Origin: CBDFGS01 sp965247255
GTDB lineage: Bacteria; Chloroflexota; Dehalococcoidia; Lucifugimonadales; CAUZJF01
Direction of reading: 5' to 3'
Assembly: GCA_965247255.1 (NCBI GenBank)
Contig: CBDFGS010000010.1
Span: forward strand, 248,001-312,000
Length of the DNA stretch: 64,000 nt
The notes below the pieces were generated by a model. The model ran no database searches. It saw only the letters and a list, made by a program, of their open reading frames with translations, and had not been told where the DNA came from. This document shows positions 26,864 through 36,513 of the stretch, one piece after another; the first letter of the stretch is position 1, and each line of letters begins with the position of its first letter. A program made the position numbers and the translations under genes.

Positions 26864-28219
26864 CTAGAACGGAGTGAGGTGGTCGACCAGTGTCTCCGCC
26901 GCGACGGGAGACGCGGCCGTCCGCTCGTGTATGACAACGGGAGGTACCGGACGGCGTACCGCGCTCGGGTCTATACCAGCTTTGATCGCCGCAATCACTC
27001 CTGCGGCCTCCCAGTAGTTCTCCACTATGTGTAGCTGGCCGGTAGTCCAGGGAAGCAGGGTCAGGTCGTTGCGCATCAGATTGGCGTTCTCGCGCACGGC
27101 GATTACCGAGATGCCCTGCTCGAGGGCAGCTAGCGTCGGCAGCCCTACGCACCCATCGGGGACGACCAGGCACGCTATGTCGCTGGCTGTGAGGACACCG
27201 GGATGTCTCATCGCCTCCGCCCCCGTCACGATCCGAGGGCTTCGCTGGAGGCCCTTGAGGACGCTCTCCAGGAAGGTGACCGATACGATCTCGGCAGCCA
27301 TTCTCGGGTCCACTATTCCGGTGTCTATGTTCATGACGTCCTGCGATTCCAGCATCGGAGCGTGGGCGGCGGGCACATCGTAGAGCGTGGAAAGAGCGTG
27401 TGTCAGGATTGCCTCCACTCCGCCCCATGGGTTTACCATACCCCCTGCCCTCTCGAAGTAGTCCGAGTGATAGCTGAAGGGCACGGAGATTATCGACGAC
27501 ATCGCGATGGCGTCGTACTCGCCGCGATGCTCGTCCAGCGCCTGGATGAGGCTCTCCATGTGGTCGACTTCCCCAGCCGCTCGACCCGAAGCCGAATAGC
27601 GGGAGCGCATCTGCAAGGCCGGGTCCAGCTGTACTACCAGTGGACACGAGAGACCGTACGTTGCGCGCGCGGCGTTCACGGCGTTGATCGCCGCCACGTC
27701 GAAGAGTTCGTCTTCGTGACGCTCGATGACGACGAGCACGCGGTTGTTACGCACCTTCTGCAGACCGGCAGTGCCCATCATTACCCGTGTGATGACACTG
27801 CCTTCCACGTACAAAGCGTTCGAGGGAAGATCGATGAGGTCCGAAGCGTTTACAACGTTGGGGTGGGTTATCAACGTGTCGCAGACCGATGCCAGAAGAG
27901 CAGCCGCGGGGGTGGCGTCTCCCGCGTGTCCACCGATGCTGGCCCCAACCCCCGTCGGGACAAGCATGACGACGTTAAAGCGGTCCGTATTCTCGACCTG
28001 TCTCGGAACGAATTGGAAGATGGACTGCGGAGACGTATCCAGCCCCGTCATGACGCCCATCTCGCACTGGTAACGGCGGTCCCCCATCTCGACGAAGGCG
28101 AACCGGACCGGCACACCTCCGTCGACCGGGTGTTCGCCGAGCCACCGGTCGACGTGGCCAGTGACGCCCCGGTGGCCGTCGGAGGCCGGGAGCTCTATCG
28201 CTTCTTCAAATAGGTACAC
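26864..28219 (-). CDS. DUF3326-family protein
   Basis: A 451-residue protein of the DUF3326 family, known mainly from cyanobacteria, plants and scattered bacteria and without an assigned function. Hallmarks are MLVPTGVGASIGGHAGDATP, LITHPNVVNASDL, NALYVEGSVITRVMMG and the glycine-rich C-terminal LVVPDGCVGLPTLAALEQG. It has no signal peptide or membrane helices, so it is cytoplasmic. The GTG start at 28219 overlaps the stop of the decarboxylase-like gene by 14 bases and has GGGGAG nine bases upstream; the ASST-like gene follows after 26 bases. Translation of the two genes is therefore probably coupled. Confidence 0.85.
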   Translation of the reverse strand: MYLFEEAIELPASDGHRGVTGHVDRWLGEHPVDGGVPVRFAFVEMGDRRYQCEMGVMTGLDTSPQSIFQFVPRQVENTDRFNVVMLVPTGVGASIGGHAGDATPAAALLASVCDTLITHPNVVNASDLIDLPSNALYVEGSVITRVMMGTAGLQKVRNNRVLVVIERHEDELFDVAAINAVNAARATYGLSCPLVVQLDPALQMRSRYSASGRAAGEVDHMESLIQALDEHRGEYDAIAMSSIISVPFSYHSDYFERAGGMVNPWGGVEAILTHALSTLYDVPAAHAPMLESQDVMNIDTGIVDPRMAAEIVSVTFLESVLKGLQRSPRIVTGAEAMRHPGVLTASDIACLVVPDGCVGLPTLAALEQGISVIAVRENANLMRNDLTLLPWTTGQLHIVENYWEAAGVIAAIKAGIDPSAVRRPVPPVVIHERTAASPVAAETLVDHLTPF

Positions 28220-29423
28220 CGACTCGGTCTCCCCATCTAGCGGCGTAATCCTCGAAGGTAAACCGCCGATTCAGTCTCAGCGTCCCGTCCAACTGGAGCT
28301 CGTAGATCGTTGGCAGGTTGATCCCGTTAAACACGTGGGCCTTCGTAAGGGTATACGCCCCGGCGTTGTTGAAGACCACCGTTGAGCCGACGCGCAGAGG
28401 CTCATGGAACCGATACTCGCCAAACAGGTCACCCGCTAGGCAGGTGCGTCCCGCCAGGGTGTATTCATTGGGCGCGCGGTCGTCGTGACCGACCACGTCG
28501 GGCTCGAACTCGTACTCGAACACCTCGGGCATGTGGTTGACCGTGGTGTCTAGAATCGCGATACGAGCGTTCCCGCTGTCGAACACGTCTAGCACCGTCG
28601 AAACAATGTACCCGGCTGCCCGTACGAAAGCCGCTCCCGGCTCGATGAATACGCGCAGCCCGTACGTCGATTGGAGAAGATCAATCGCCTCGACCAGCCG
28701 GGCGATGCCTGTCGAACCTTCGAACAGATACCCGCCCCCGAGATTTATCCACTCGATTCGCTCCAACAGACCCCCGATACGCGACTCCAGTAGCTTGACT
28801 GTGGCCAGCAGCTCGCCGAAGTCGACCGAATCGCAGTTGGAGTGGAACAGCAGGCCGCTGAGCGCCGGCATCACTTTCGGCTCGGCGCGCACGATGGCCG
28901 CGAGTTGGTCCAACGGGACCCCAAGCTTGGAGTGAGCGCGACACGGGTCGTATCGAACGTCGCCAACGAACGGAAGCTGGGGATTCACCCGAAGTCCGCA
29001 GCTCACGTTTCGCTCGTCAAGGAACCCCGAATTTGACTGCCACTGAGAGAGCGAATTGAGGGAGACGTAGTCGCAGGCCGAGGCGATGTCGCTCAGCTCT
29101 TCAGTTCGCAGGCCCGGCGTCGTGAGATGCAATGACGACTCGGCGATCTCGGCAACAAGCCGCGCCTCGAAGAGCGAGCTGACGGCGAACCCGTCGAGCC
29201 GCGGCGCCATTTGCCTCAGCGCATCGGCGACGGAGAAGGACTTGACCGCGAACAGGACCTCACACGCCGTGTCGGCCCGGACATGGTCGGCGTGGTCGAG
29301 GAGGCGTTGGATCTTCGCGGAGTCGTAGATGAACGCGGGGGTGTCCAGGCCTTCGGTTACGCCCAGGACGCCCTGCGGGTCAGAGTTCTGGAAGGAAAGA
29401 CCTGTCGAATTTGTGTCTTGCAT
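28206..29423 (-). CDS. Carboxynorspermidine decarboxylase-like PLP enzyme (NspC-like)
   Basis: A 405-residue fold-III PLP decarboxylase of the alanine-racemase/ODC group, closest by motif to NspC, which makes norspermidine or spermidine from carboxy precursors. Seen are the PLP lysine (VLFAVKSF, Lys61), YVSLNSLSQWQ, VSCGLRVNPQ, YDPCRAHSKLGV, LLFHSNCD, WINLGGGYLF, IEPGAAFVRAAGYIV and the active-site cysteine motif LAGRTCLAGDLFGEY. NspC proteins read EPGEA and HTLCE where this one has EPGAA and HSNCD, so the substrate may differ. No carboxynorspermidine synthase gene is adjacent. The start is uncertain: ATG 29423 fits the family length, although its ribosome-binding site is poor. Confidence 0.82.
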   Translation of the reverse strand: MQDTNSTGLSFQNSDPQGVLGVTEGLDTPAFIYDSAKIQRLLDHADHVRADTACEVLFAVKSFSVADALRQMAPRLDGFAVSSLFEARLVAEIAESSLHLTTPGLRTEELSDIASACDYVSLNSLSQWQSNSGFLDERNVSCGLRVNPQLPFVGDVRYDPCRAHSKLGVPLDQLAAIVRAEPKVMPALSGLLFHSNCDSVDFGELLATVKLLESRIGGLLERIEWINLGGGYLFEGSTGIARLVEAIDLLQSTYGLRVFIEPGAAFVRAAGYIVSTVLDVFDSGNARIAILDTTVNHMPEVFEYEFEPDVVGHDDRAPNEYTLAGRTCLAGDLFGEYRFHEPLRVGSTVVFNNAGAYTLTKAHVFNGINLPTIYELQLDGTLRLNRRFTFEDYAARWGDRVGVPI

Positions 29424-29478
29424 CAGTGAAAGCGCGGGGAATCCCTTGTAACTCAGATGTTGAGCGTTTGCGTCGGAG

Positions 29479-29487
29479 ATTCTAACA
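29479..29487 (-). promoter_or_regulatory. Extended -10 (TGTTAGAAT) of the NspC-like operon
   Basis: Minus-strand TGTTAGAAT about 56 bases before the proposed start. No good -35. Divergent from, and within about 70 bases of, the NYN-gene promoter. Confidence 0.5.
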
Positions 29488-29555
29488 CACCCGGTACCTA
29501 TCGCTGGTATGAGACTCTGTCCGCCTGGTCGCGCTCTCTTCGACTGTCTTGCAAG

Positions 29556-29583
29556 CTGACTCAACTAGGGAACGTGGTATCAT
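29556..29583 (+). promoter_or_regulatory. Promoter CTGACT-N16-TATCAT with extended -10 for the NYN gene
   Basis: CTGACT (29556-29561) and TATCAT (29578-29583) with TG one base before the hexamer (TGGTATCAT). Start of translation follows at 29628. Confidence 0.45.
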
Positions 29584-29627
29584 GGACTCAGGATTCTATC
29601 CAAAGAGGTATTGGTACCCGTACTAAC

Positions 29628-30293
29628 ATGGCATCAGAAAAAGATGGACTGAGCAGCGAAGATAACCCCAATTCGAGAGTGGCCGTATTTATAGATGGGA
29701 GCAATCTCTATCACAGCCTGGAGGAGAACTGTAAGAGGTTCGACGTAGACTTCGGTGCGTTTGCGACCAAACTGTGCAGGGGAAGGCGGCTCTATCGGAC
29801 GTATTACTACAACGTCCTTCGTGATCCCAACCGGAACCCCCAAGCATACCAGGACCAGCAGGGGTTCCTCACCGCACTTTATAACACACCGTATTTAGAG
29901 GTCAGGCTCGGCGGCTCCAAGATGCGAGGCGATGTCGCCGTAGAAAAGGGTATCGACATCATGGTGGCCACCGACCTCCTGAAGCTGGCGTGGAGCGACC
30001 TTTACGACGTCGGAGTGCTCGTAACCGGGGACGGAGACTTCGCCTACGCCGCTCAGGCTGTGAAGGACGCGGGCAAGCACGTGGAGGTGGCGGCCTTTCC
30101 AGCCAACCTCTCATGGGAGCTGGCCAACGTGGCCGACCAACGGGAGCTTTTCACTCCCGACTACTTCGCAGACCTATGGAGCAGGGGAAAACGCGCGCCG
30201 TCCACGGCATCGGGGGGGTCGACCTCACGGAACGGGGGCGGGCAACGACGGGGGTGGAGGTTCGGGCGCTCAAAGACCAAGAGCCCCGAATAG
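29628..30293 (+). CDS. NYN/PIN-domain (LabA/DUF88-like) protein
   Basis: A 221-residue protein with a NYN domain, a PIN-fold putative ribonuclease. Acidic residues sit where the metal site is expected: VAVFIDGSNLYHSL, KGIDIMVATDLLKL and VLVTGDGDFAYAAQAVKDAG. The last 45 residues are Ser/Gly/Arg-rich and could bind RNA. The frame is open upstream to 29457, but that region overlaps the promoter; ATG 29628 starts just before the conserved domain. No obvious ribosome-binding site is close to this ATG, so initiation may be leaderless-like or use another codon. RNA target unknown. Confidence 0.85.
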   Translation: MASEKDGLSSEDNPNSRVAVFIDGSNLYHSLEENCKRFDVDFGAFATKLCRGRRLYRTYYYNVLRDPNRNPQAYQDQQGFLTALYNTPYLEVRLGGSKMRGDVAVEKGIDIMVATDLLKLAWSDLYDVGVLVTGDGDFAYAAQAVKDAGKHVEVAAFPANLSWELANVADQRELFTPDYFADLWSRGKRAPSTASGGSTSRNGGGQRRGWRFGRSKTKSPE

Positions 30294-30315
30294 ACCGCCT
30301 CACACAGCTCCTGCG

Positions 30316-32022
30316 CTAAAAGGCGAACGGCTCCGAGGCGATGGCGTCAAGGTCCGCCCTGGTGTAAGAGCCCAGGCTCCTGAAATCGAGTTCGGCGTAG
30401 TTCTTTATCCATCTCGCCGCTATCCTCGCGGCTCTCCGATACCTGTCCTCAGCCTCGCCCAGGTCTTCAGCGGCGCCCGCATTCCCAGCCTCCACGCTAT
30501 CTCTTAGCCGGGCCACAATATCCTCGGTCTGGTCGCTCAGAATCTGTTTCACAAGCCCGAAGTCGTGGGGCTCGCCGGTCGTGGAGTCCTTGGCTTCGTG
30601 CAGAATGCGCTGCGCGATCTGGGCCACGGACATTCGACCTGTGGCCAGGTCCTCCATCAGGGCCGGATGAACGCCCGGCTGGCCCTCCAGGCTGTCGATA
30701 CCCTTCGCTCCCCGGCCATTGAGCCACCCCTCAACGTATTCGATCAGCATTCGGACGTTCCGGCGCGTTCCCTCGACGGTCACGAGGCCGTCCGGGACCT
30801 TAAGCTCAATGGGATAATTGGCAGGGTCCCCCATCTCAGGTGACGGCGACCACCCAGAGCCAATAAGCCCCTTGAACGGGTCCGCGGCCGTCTTCATGTG
30901 GAAGATGTGGGCCACCCAGCCCCTCGTGAAGCCCTGGCGCGCCTCCCATTCCTTGTCGCCCCTTATTGCCGCAGCAGCGACATCGTTCACCTCGGGGTCC
31001 CTGCTGGGGAGGGCAGTCGCCATGCCGCCAATGGCCACCGCACCCCTCTTGAGGCAGACCGCCACAAGCCGCCGGAATATGTTGGCGAGGAACTCGGTGG
31101 TCTTGATGTCCACCCCAAACCGGTCCGGCCACACGGACCCGGGGTCGCTCATCACGAACTCAAAGATGCTTGCCTTGAAGTCCCACCTGGCGGCGTTCAG
31201 GCCGGCTGCGTACGGCCCTAGCTCGTACAGCACTTCCTCCATCTGGTAAGCGAGGGGCAGCGACTCGACCAGCGGGACCGCCCTTATGACCGCGTCGTCG
31301 GGGTAGCTTAGATGGCCGCGGCTGAAGTCGAAGAAGTCCCTCCAAAAGGCCGCCTCCGCCGCCGACTCCAACTTGGGCAGGTAGAAGTAGACGCCCTGCC
31401 CGCGCTCGATTTGGGCGCGGCCGCAGTGGAACAGCGTCAACGCCGTCCCCAGTATCGCCGCGGGTACCGGCCGCCCATCGATGGTCACGTCGTGCTCATC
31501 AAGATGGAGCCCACGCTCTCGGTGCATGAAGAAAGGCAACTCGCCGTCTTCGATCCGGTAATCCTTGCCGGTGTCTCTATTGTGAAACTGGAGAGTACGG
31601 TTAACGGCGCCCAGCCGGTTGAGGGCGGCCGTGACGGTATCGACGAACCGATGACCCGACGAGTCTTCATCGTCGTCCAGGTCACCCTCGGCCCTGGCGC
31701 CGTCAGGCCCGGGATTCAGCGCGTTGATGAACATGCCAGTCACCGAGGCCGGGCCGGATATCTCGATCCCTGGCCTCTTCAGGTCTTCGGGCACCGGGGG
31801 CACTTGCCAGTCACCTGTGTTGATCTCCGAGACCGGAAGGTATGTGGGCAAGACGCTTTCACGTAGCGCTCTGTCGAGTACCTCTGCCCTCTTGGCTCTT
31901 AGCTCATGGACCCTGCCGGTGAATCCGTCGTGGAGCGCGACGAGGTAGTCCAGGAATGGATGCGTGAACAGCTCGTTCACACCCTCAACGGAGGCGAATG
32001 CGGCCCTATTTATTGCTACCAT
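30316..32022 (-). CDS. aceB: Malate synthase
   Basis: A 568-residue malate synthase (A-type), which condenses glyoxylate with acetyl-CoA to malate in the glyoxylate cycle. Family segments: QFHNRDTGKDYRIEDGELPFFMHRERGLHL, GVYFYLPKLESAAEAAFWRDFF, YELGPYAAGLNAARWDFKASIFEF, AIGGMATALPSRDPEVN and GFTRGWVAHIFHMK, ending with the helical C-terminal plug domain. An acidic insert (about residues 105-125) is unusual. ATG 32022 has AGGAG eight bases upstream; the ATG at 32040 would precede that site and is rejected. No isocitrate lyase gene is in the window. The gene ends 22 bases from the convergent NYN gene. Confidence 0.93.
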   Translation of the reverse strand: MVAINRAAFASVEGVNELFTHPFLDYLVALHDGFTGRVHELRAKRAEVLDRALRESVLPTYLPVSEINTGDWQVPPVPEDLKRPGIEISGPASVTGMFINALNPGPDGARAEGDLDDDEDSSGHRFVDTVTAALNRLGAVNRTLQFHNRDTGKDYRIEDGELPFFMHRERGLHLDEHDVTIDGRPVPAAILGTALTLFHCGRAQIERGQGVYFYLPKLESAAEAAFWRDFFDFSRGHLSYPDDAVIRAVPLVESLPLAYQMEEVLYELGPYAAGLNAARWDFKASIFEFVMSDPGSVWPDRFGVDIKTTEFLANIFRRLVAVCLKRGAVAIGGMATALPSRDPEVNDVAAAAIRGDKEWEARQGFTRGWVAHIFHMKTAADPFKGLIGSGWSPSPEMGDPANYPIELKVPDGLVTVEGTRRNVRMLIEYVEGWLNGRGAKGIDSLEGQPGVHPALMEDLATGRMSVAQIAQRILHEAKDSTTGEPHDFGLVKQILSDQTEDIVARLRDSVEAGNAGAAEDLGEAEDRYRRAARIAARWIKNYAELDFRSLGSYTRADLDAIASEPFAF

Positions 32023-32061
32023 CAGGCGGTCTCCTGGCAAAGGGCGAAAAACCGAGGCTAC

Positions 32062-32070
32062 ATCGTACCA
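32062..32070 (-). promoter_or_regulatory. Extended -10 (TGGTACGAT) of malate synthase
   Basis: Minus-strand TGGTACGAT, 40 bases before the ATG at 32022. No convincing -35. Confidence 0.42.
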
Positions 32071-32156
32071 TAGGCCTAGCTGGGACGAGCGCGGTAACTC
32101 CCTCGACCAAAGAGCCCGTGCTGCCCTTTTCCACCGTTCCTATTCGGGGTGCCGTC

Positions 32157-32165
32157 TGATATACT
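32157..32165 (+). promoter_or_regulatory. Extended -10 (TGATATACT) of purA
   Basis: TGATATACT about 50 bases before the purA ATG. The -35 region (TTCCTA) is poor. Confidence 0.5.
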
Positions 32166-32214
32166 CGCCGCGGCAATTTCGGGCCGCCGGCCGGTCCGAG
32201 TGGGGAGGACTGGA

Positions 32215-33501
<1,287 letters not shown>

Positions 33502-33514
33502 GCCCCGCCGGGGC
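33502..33514. terminator. GC-rich hairpin between convergent purA and dapA
   Basis: GCCCC (33502-33506) pairs with GGGGC (33510-33514) directly after the purA stop. There is no U-run, so it is at best a pause or bidirectional end. Confidence 0.3.
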
Positions 33515-33535
33515 GGTTGCCTAGTATCGCGAGGG

Positions 33536-34429
33536 CTACTGCACCGGCAGGTCGACTTCGTACTCGTCCATGACGGAATCGAACCGCGCCCTGAAATCGT
33601 CGTCCGGCGGGGCCATGGGGAGCCGGGTCGGGCCGGCGTCGAAGCCGGCGCGGTTGACGGCGTACTTGATGGGCACGGGGTTGGTAACCCAGAACAGCGC
33701 CTTGAATATGGGGAGCATTCTCCGATGCTCGGCGGCGGCCCGTTCCACATCGCCCTCCAATAGCATCCCCATCATCGCCTTGATCTGCAGCCCCATGATG
33801 TTTGAGGCGACGCTAACGATGCCGTAACCGCCGAGGCACATGATCTCGAAGGTCTCGTCGTCGTTGCCGGACCACACCTGGAAGCCATCGGGGGCGCCGT
33901 CGATGATTCGAGCGATCTGGACGTGGTCGCTGGACGCCTCTTTTACGCCGACGATGTTGTCCACCTCGGCCAGACGCAGGGTGGTGGAATCCTCCATGTT
34001 CAGCGCGGTACGCGAGGGTACGTTGTACAGGATGCCCGGCAGGCTTGTCGCCTCCGCGATGGCCTTGAAGTGGAGGTAGAGTCCCTCCTGCTGCGGCTTG
34101 TTGTAGGCGGGTACGGTCAGCAGCAGCCCGTCGGCCCCGACGTTCTCGGCCTCTTTGGACAGCTCGATGGACTTGCGGTGGTTGTTGTCTACCGTCCCCG
34201 CTATCACGGCCGCGTCCGCCCCCACCGCGTCCTTGACCTCGCCGAACAAGCGCACCTTCTCCTCGTCGGACATGGATGGCGACTCTCCGGTGGTGCCACC
34301 GATCACGAGCCCGTCGCTGCCGGATGCGACGAGGCCTTTGGCCAGCTTCCTGGCCTGGCCGTAATCGAGCTCGCCCTCTTCGTCAAAGGGCGTTATCATC
34401 GCGGTAAGAAGCCGTCCGATCTCTGCCAT
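33536..34429 (-). CDS. dapA: 4-hydroxy-tetrahydrodipicolinate synthase
   Basis: A 297-residue TIM-barrel aldolase joining pyruvate and aspartate semialdehyde in lysine and diaminopimelate synthesis. Seen are GTTGESPSMSDEEK (substrate loop), the tyrosine of ILYNVPSRT, the Schiff-base lysine of GVKEASSDH and WSGNDDETF. ATG 34429 is preceded by AGGGGGTG about six bases upstream and is preferred over the ATG at 34438. It is last of the rpsO-pnp-dapB-asd-dapA strand, 79 bases after asd. Confidence 0.95.
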   Translation of the reverse strand: MAEIGRLLTAMITPFDEEGELDYGQARKLAKGLVASGSDGLVIGGTTGESPSMSDEEKVRLFGEVKDAVGADAAVIAGTVDNNHRKSIELSKEAENVGADGLLLTVPAYNKPQQEGLYLHFKAIAEATSLPGILYNVPSRTALNMEDSTTLRLAEVDNIVGVKEASSDHVQIARIIDGAPDGFQVWSGNDDETFEIMCLGGYGIVSVASNIMGLQIKAMMGMLLEGDVERAAAEHRRMLPIFKALFWVTNPVPIKYAVNRAGFDAGPTRLPMAPPDDDFRARFDSVMDEYEVDLPVQ

Positions 34430-34508
34430 GGCAAGCACCCCCTGTCGATGGCCCTCAGATGATCGCGCGCACCGAGACTGACTAAGTCCGAGGACCCTTC
34501 ATCTCTCC

Positions 34509-35549
34509 CTAAGGCTTCGTTCCACCCGTCGAAGGCTTGAGCAGCCCCCGGTCGAGGACCTCTTCGGCGATCTGAATGGCGTTCAGCGCCGCGCCCTTGC
34601 GCAGGTTGTCGATGGCAAGCCACATCGCGACGCTCCGCGGATCGGACTGGTCCGCCCGGATGCGTCCCACCAGGACGGCGTCCTCGCCCTCCGCGTCTAT
34701 GGGCATAGGGTACACATTGGCCCCCGGGTCGTCCACCAGCTTCAGGCCCGGAGAGGTGCTTAGAATATCCGATACCTCCGAGGGGCTCATGGGCCGCTCG
34801 AACTCCACGTGCGCAGCTTCGCTGTGTCCGACCGCAACCGGGACGCGCGCGCAGGTTGCCGACACGGCGAGCTCCGGAAGGTGCAGTATCTTTCGGGTCT
34901 CGTTCACCATCTTCATCTCTTCCGTCGTATGTCCGCCGTCCTCGAAAGAGTCGACTTGTGGCAAGACGTTGAACGCGATCTGATGTGGGTACTGTGTGGG
35001 GTGCACCGCTTCTTTCGACAGAACCTGCTTCGACTGGACCTGAAGCTCCTCGACGGCGGCCGCGCCGGTGCCCGAGACCGACTGGTAGGTGGCTACGATC
35101 ACCCGGCTGATGGGGTTAACGTCGTTAAGCGGCTTGAGGGCCATCACCAGCGGCGTCGTGGAGCAGTTGGGGACGGCGATGATTCCGGGGTGGCCATCCA
35201 GGTCGCGTCCGTTCACCTCGGGGACTACGAGAGGGACATCGGGCTCCATGCGAAAGGCCGAGCTCTTGTCGATGACCAGCGCTCCCCTTTCGACGGCTAC
35301 TGGGGCGAGGGAGCGGCTGACGTCCGCGCTGGCGGCGAAGAAGGCTATATCGACGTCGGCGAAAAGCTCGGGCGTTGTCTCCTCAACGACCGTCTCGCGT
35401 CCAAGGACACTGAGCTTCTTCCCCCACGATCGCTCGGAGGCGCACAGTCGCACGGATGTGGCCGGGAAGGCTCTCTCCTCCAGCAGCCGGAGGAAGACGC
35501 TGCCAACGGCGCCGGTCGCTCCAACGAGGGCTATCTTGATGCCGGGCAT
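34509..35549 (-). CDS. asd: Aspartate-semialdehyde dehydrogenase
   Basis: A 346-residue NADPH enzyme reducing aspartyl phosphate to the semialdehyde used for lysine, threonine and methionine. N-terminal nucleotide loop ALVGATGAVG; FFAASADVSR; catalytic cysteine in AVPNCSTTP; active-site YQSVSGTGAAAVEEL; and substrate-binding region RVPVAVGHSEAAHVEF. ATG 35549 has GGAG about seven bases upstream. It supplies the substrate of the neighbouring DapA, and DapB uses the product of DapA, so three consecutive pathway steps are encoded together. Confidence 0.95.
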   Translation of the reverse strand: MPGIKIALVGATGAVGSVFLRLLEERAFPATSVRLCASERSWGKKLSVLGRETVVEETTPELFADVDIAFFAASADVSRSLAPVAVERGALVIDKSSAFRMEPDVPLVVPEVNGRDLDGHPGIIAVPNCSTTPLVMALKPLNDVNPISRVIVATYQSVSGTGAAAVEELQVQSKQVLSKEAVHPTQYPHQIAFNVLPQVDSFEDGGHTTEEMKMVNETRKILHLPELAVSATCARVPVAVGHSEAAHVEFERPMSPSEVSDILSTSPGLKLVDDPGANVYPMPIDAEGEDAVLVGRIRADQSDPRSVAMWLAIDNLRKGAALNAIQIAEEVLDRGLLKPSTGGTKP

Positions 35550-35694
35550 CCGCTTACTCCGTAATCACCACGCCGATAATAGGCGTTTTGGGGATTCACA
35601 TCCAGCGCCTGAGTAGCTGCCGCCCACGGCGATAGCATGAGGCTCCGAGTGGGGAGAAAGGCTATCAGCTAAGCGCTACTGAGAAAGATCGGGA

Positions 35695-36486
35695 CTAGAG
35701 ACCCATGATCTTGTCGAGTCCCACGGTGAGACCCGGCGACTCCACTGCGTGGCGGATGGCCATCTTCACGCCGGGCATGAAGCTCTCCCGGTTGATCGAG
35801 TCGTGTCGAATGGTAAGCGTCTGCCCGAGCGCGCCGAAAACCAGCTCGTGATGGGCCATGCGCCCCGGCATGCGCGCGCTGTGGATGGTGACGCCATCCA
35901 GGCTTCCGCCTCGGGTCCCCGCGACGATCTCCTTTTCCGCCTTCGGATCGAGAAAGCTCCCGCCCTTACCTTCGGCGGCGAACCTGGCGATGGCGATGGC
36001 GGTACCCGACGGTGCGTCGATCTTGGCCTCATGGTGCATCTCTGTTAGGTCGGCGTAATCGAAGAAGCGCGCCGCCTGTTTCGCAAGGTGCATCAGCAGC
36101 ACCGCTCCCATTGCGAAGTTTGGCGCGATCACGATTCCCACCCCGTTCTCGTGAGCCAGCGCGTCCGCCTCGTCAATTACGCTATCCGGGATCCCTGTGG
36201 ACCCGATAACGACATTGATGTTGTTGGAGGCTGCGGTGCGTATGACAGATGCAGCTCCGTCTGCATTGGTGAAGTCCACCACAACGTGGGCATCGCCGAG
36301 GGAGTCCTCAAGTGCAGGTGAGACGAGGAGGGCGCCGGAACCGTCGGGAATGGAGACCGACTCGCCTTCAGCGCGGCTGTCGACAGCGCCAACGGGACGC
36401 ATGTCGTTTTCGAAGGACACCGCCCTGAGGACTTCCTGGCCCATCCGGCCTAGCACGCCGTGGACGACGACATTGATGGGCGACAC
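35695..36486 (-). CDS. dapB: 4-hydroxy-tetrahydrodipicolinate reductase
   Basis: A 263-residue NAD(P)H reductase acting after DapA. N-terminal Rossmann loop VVHGVLGRMGQEV; VDFTNADGA; GSTGIPD; PNFAMGAVLLM; and the catalytic HHEAKIDAPSGTA with its paired histidines and lysine. AGGAG lies six bases before GTG 36486, whereas the TTG at 36492 would touch that site, so GTG is chosen. The gene begins 28 bases after the pnp stop; a 145-base gap separates it from asd. Confidence 0.94.
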   Translation of the reverse strand: MSPINVVVHGVLGRMGQEVLRAVSFENDMRPVGAVDSRAEGESVSIPDGSGALLVSPALEDSLGDAHVVVDFTNADGAASVIRTAASNNINVVIGSTGIPDSVIDEADALAHENGVGIVIAPNFAMGAVLLMHLAKQAARFFDYADLTEMHHEAKIDAPSGTAIAIARFAAEGKGGSFLDPKAEKEIVAGTRGGSLDGVTIHSARMPGRMAHHELVFGALGQTLTIRHDSINRESFMPGVKMAIRHAVESPGLTVGLDKIMGL

Positions 36487-36513
36487 AGGCAACTCCTACG
36501 TGTGAGGCCGGAC

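Noticed and set aside
26838..27647. Upstream extension of the arylsulfotransferase-like frame (825 residues in total)
   Set aside because: The extra part overlaps the DUF3326 gene in another frame, has low-complexity Arg/Gly composition and would bury the signal peptide; GTG 26837 explains the protein better.
35550..35694. Possible lysine riboswitch before asd
   Set aside because: About 145 bases with only a small GATAGC/GCTATC pairing; too short and without the lysine-box core.
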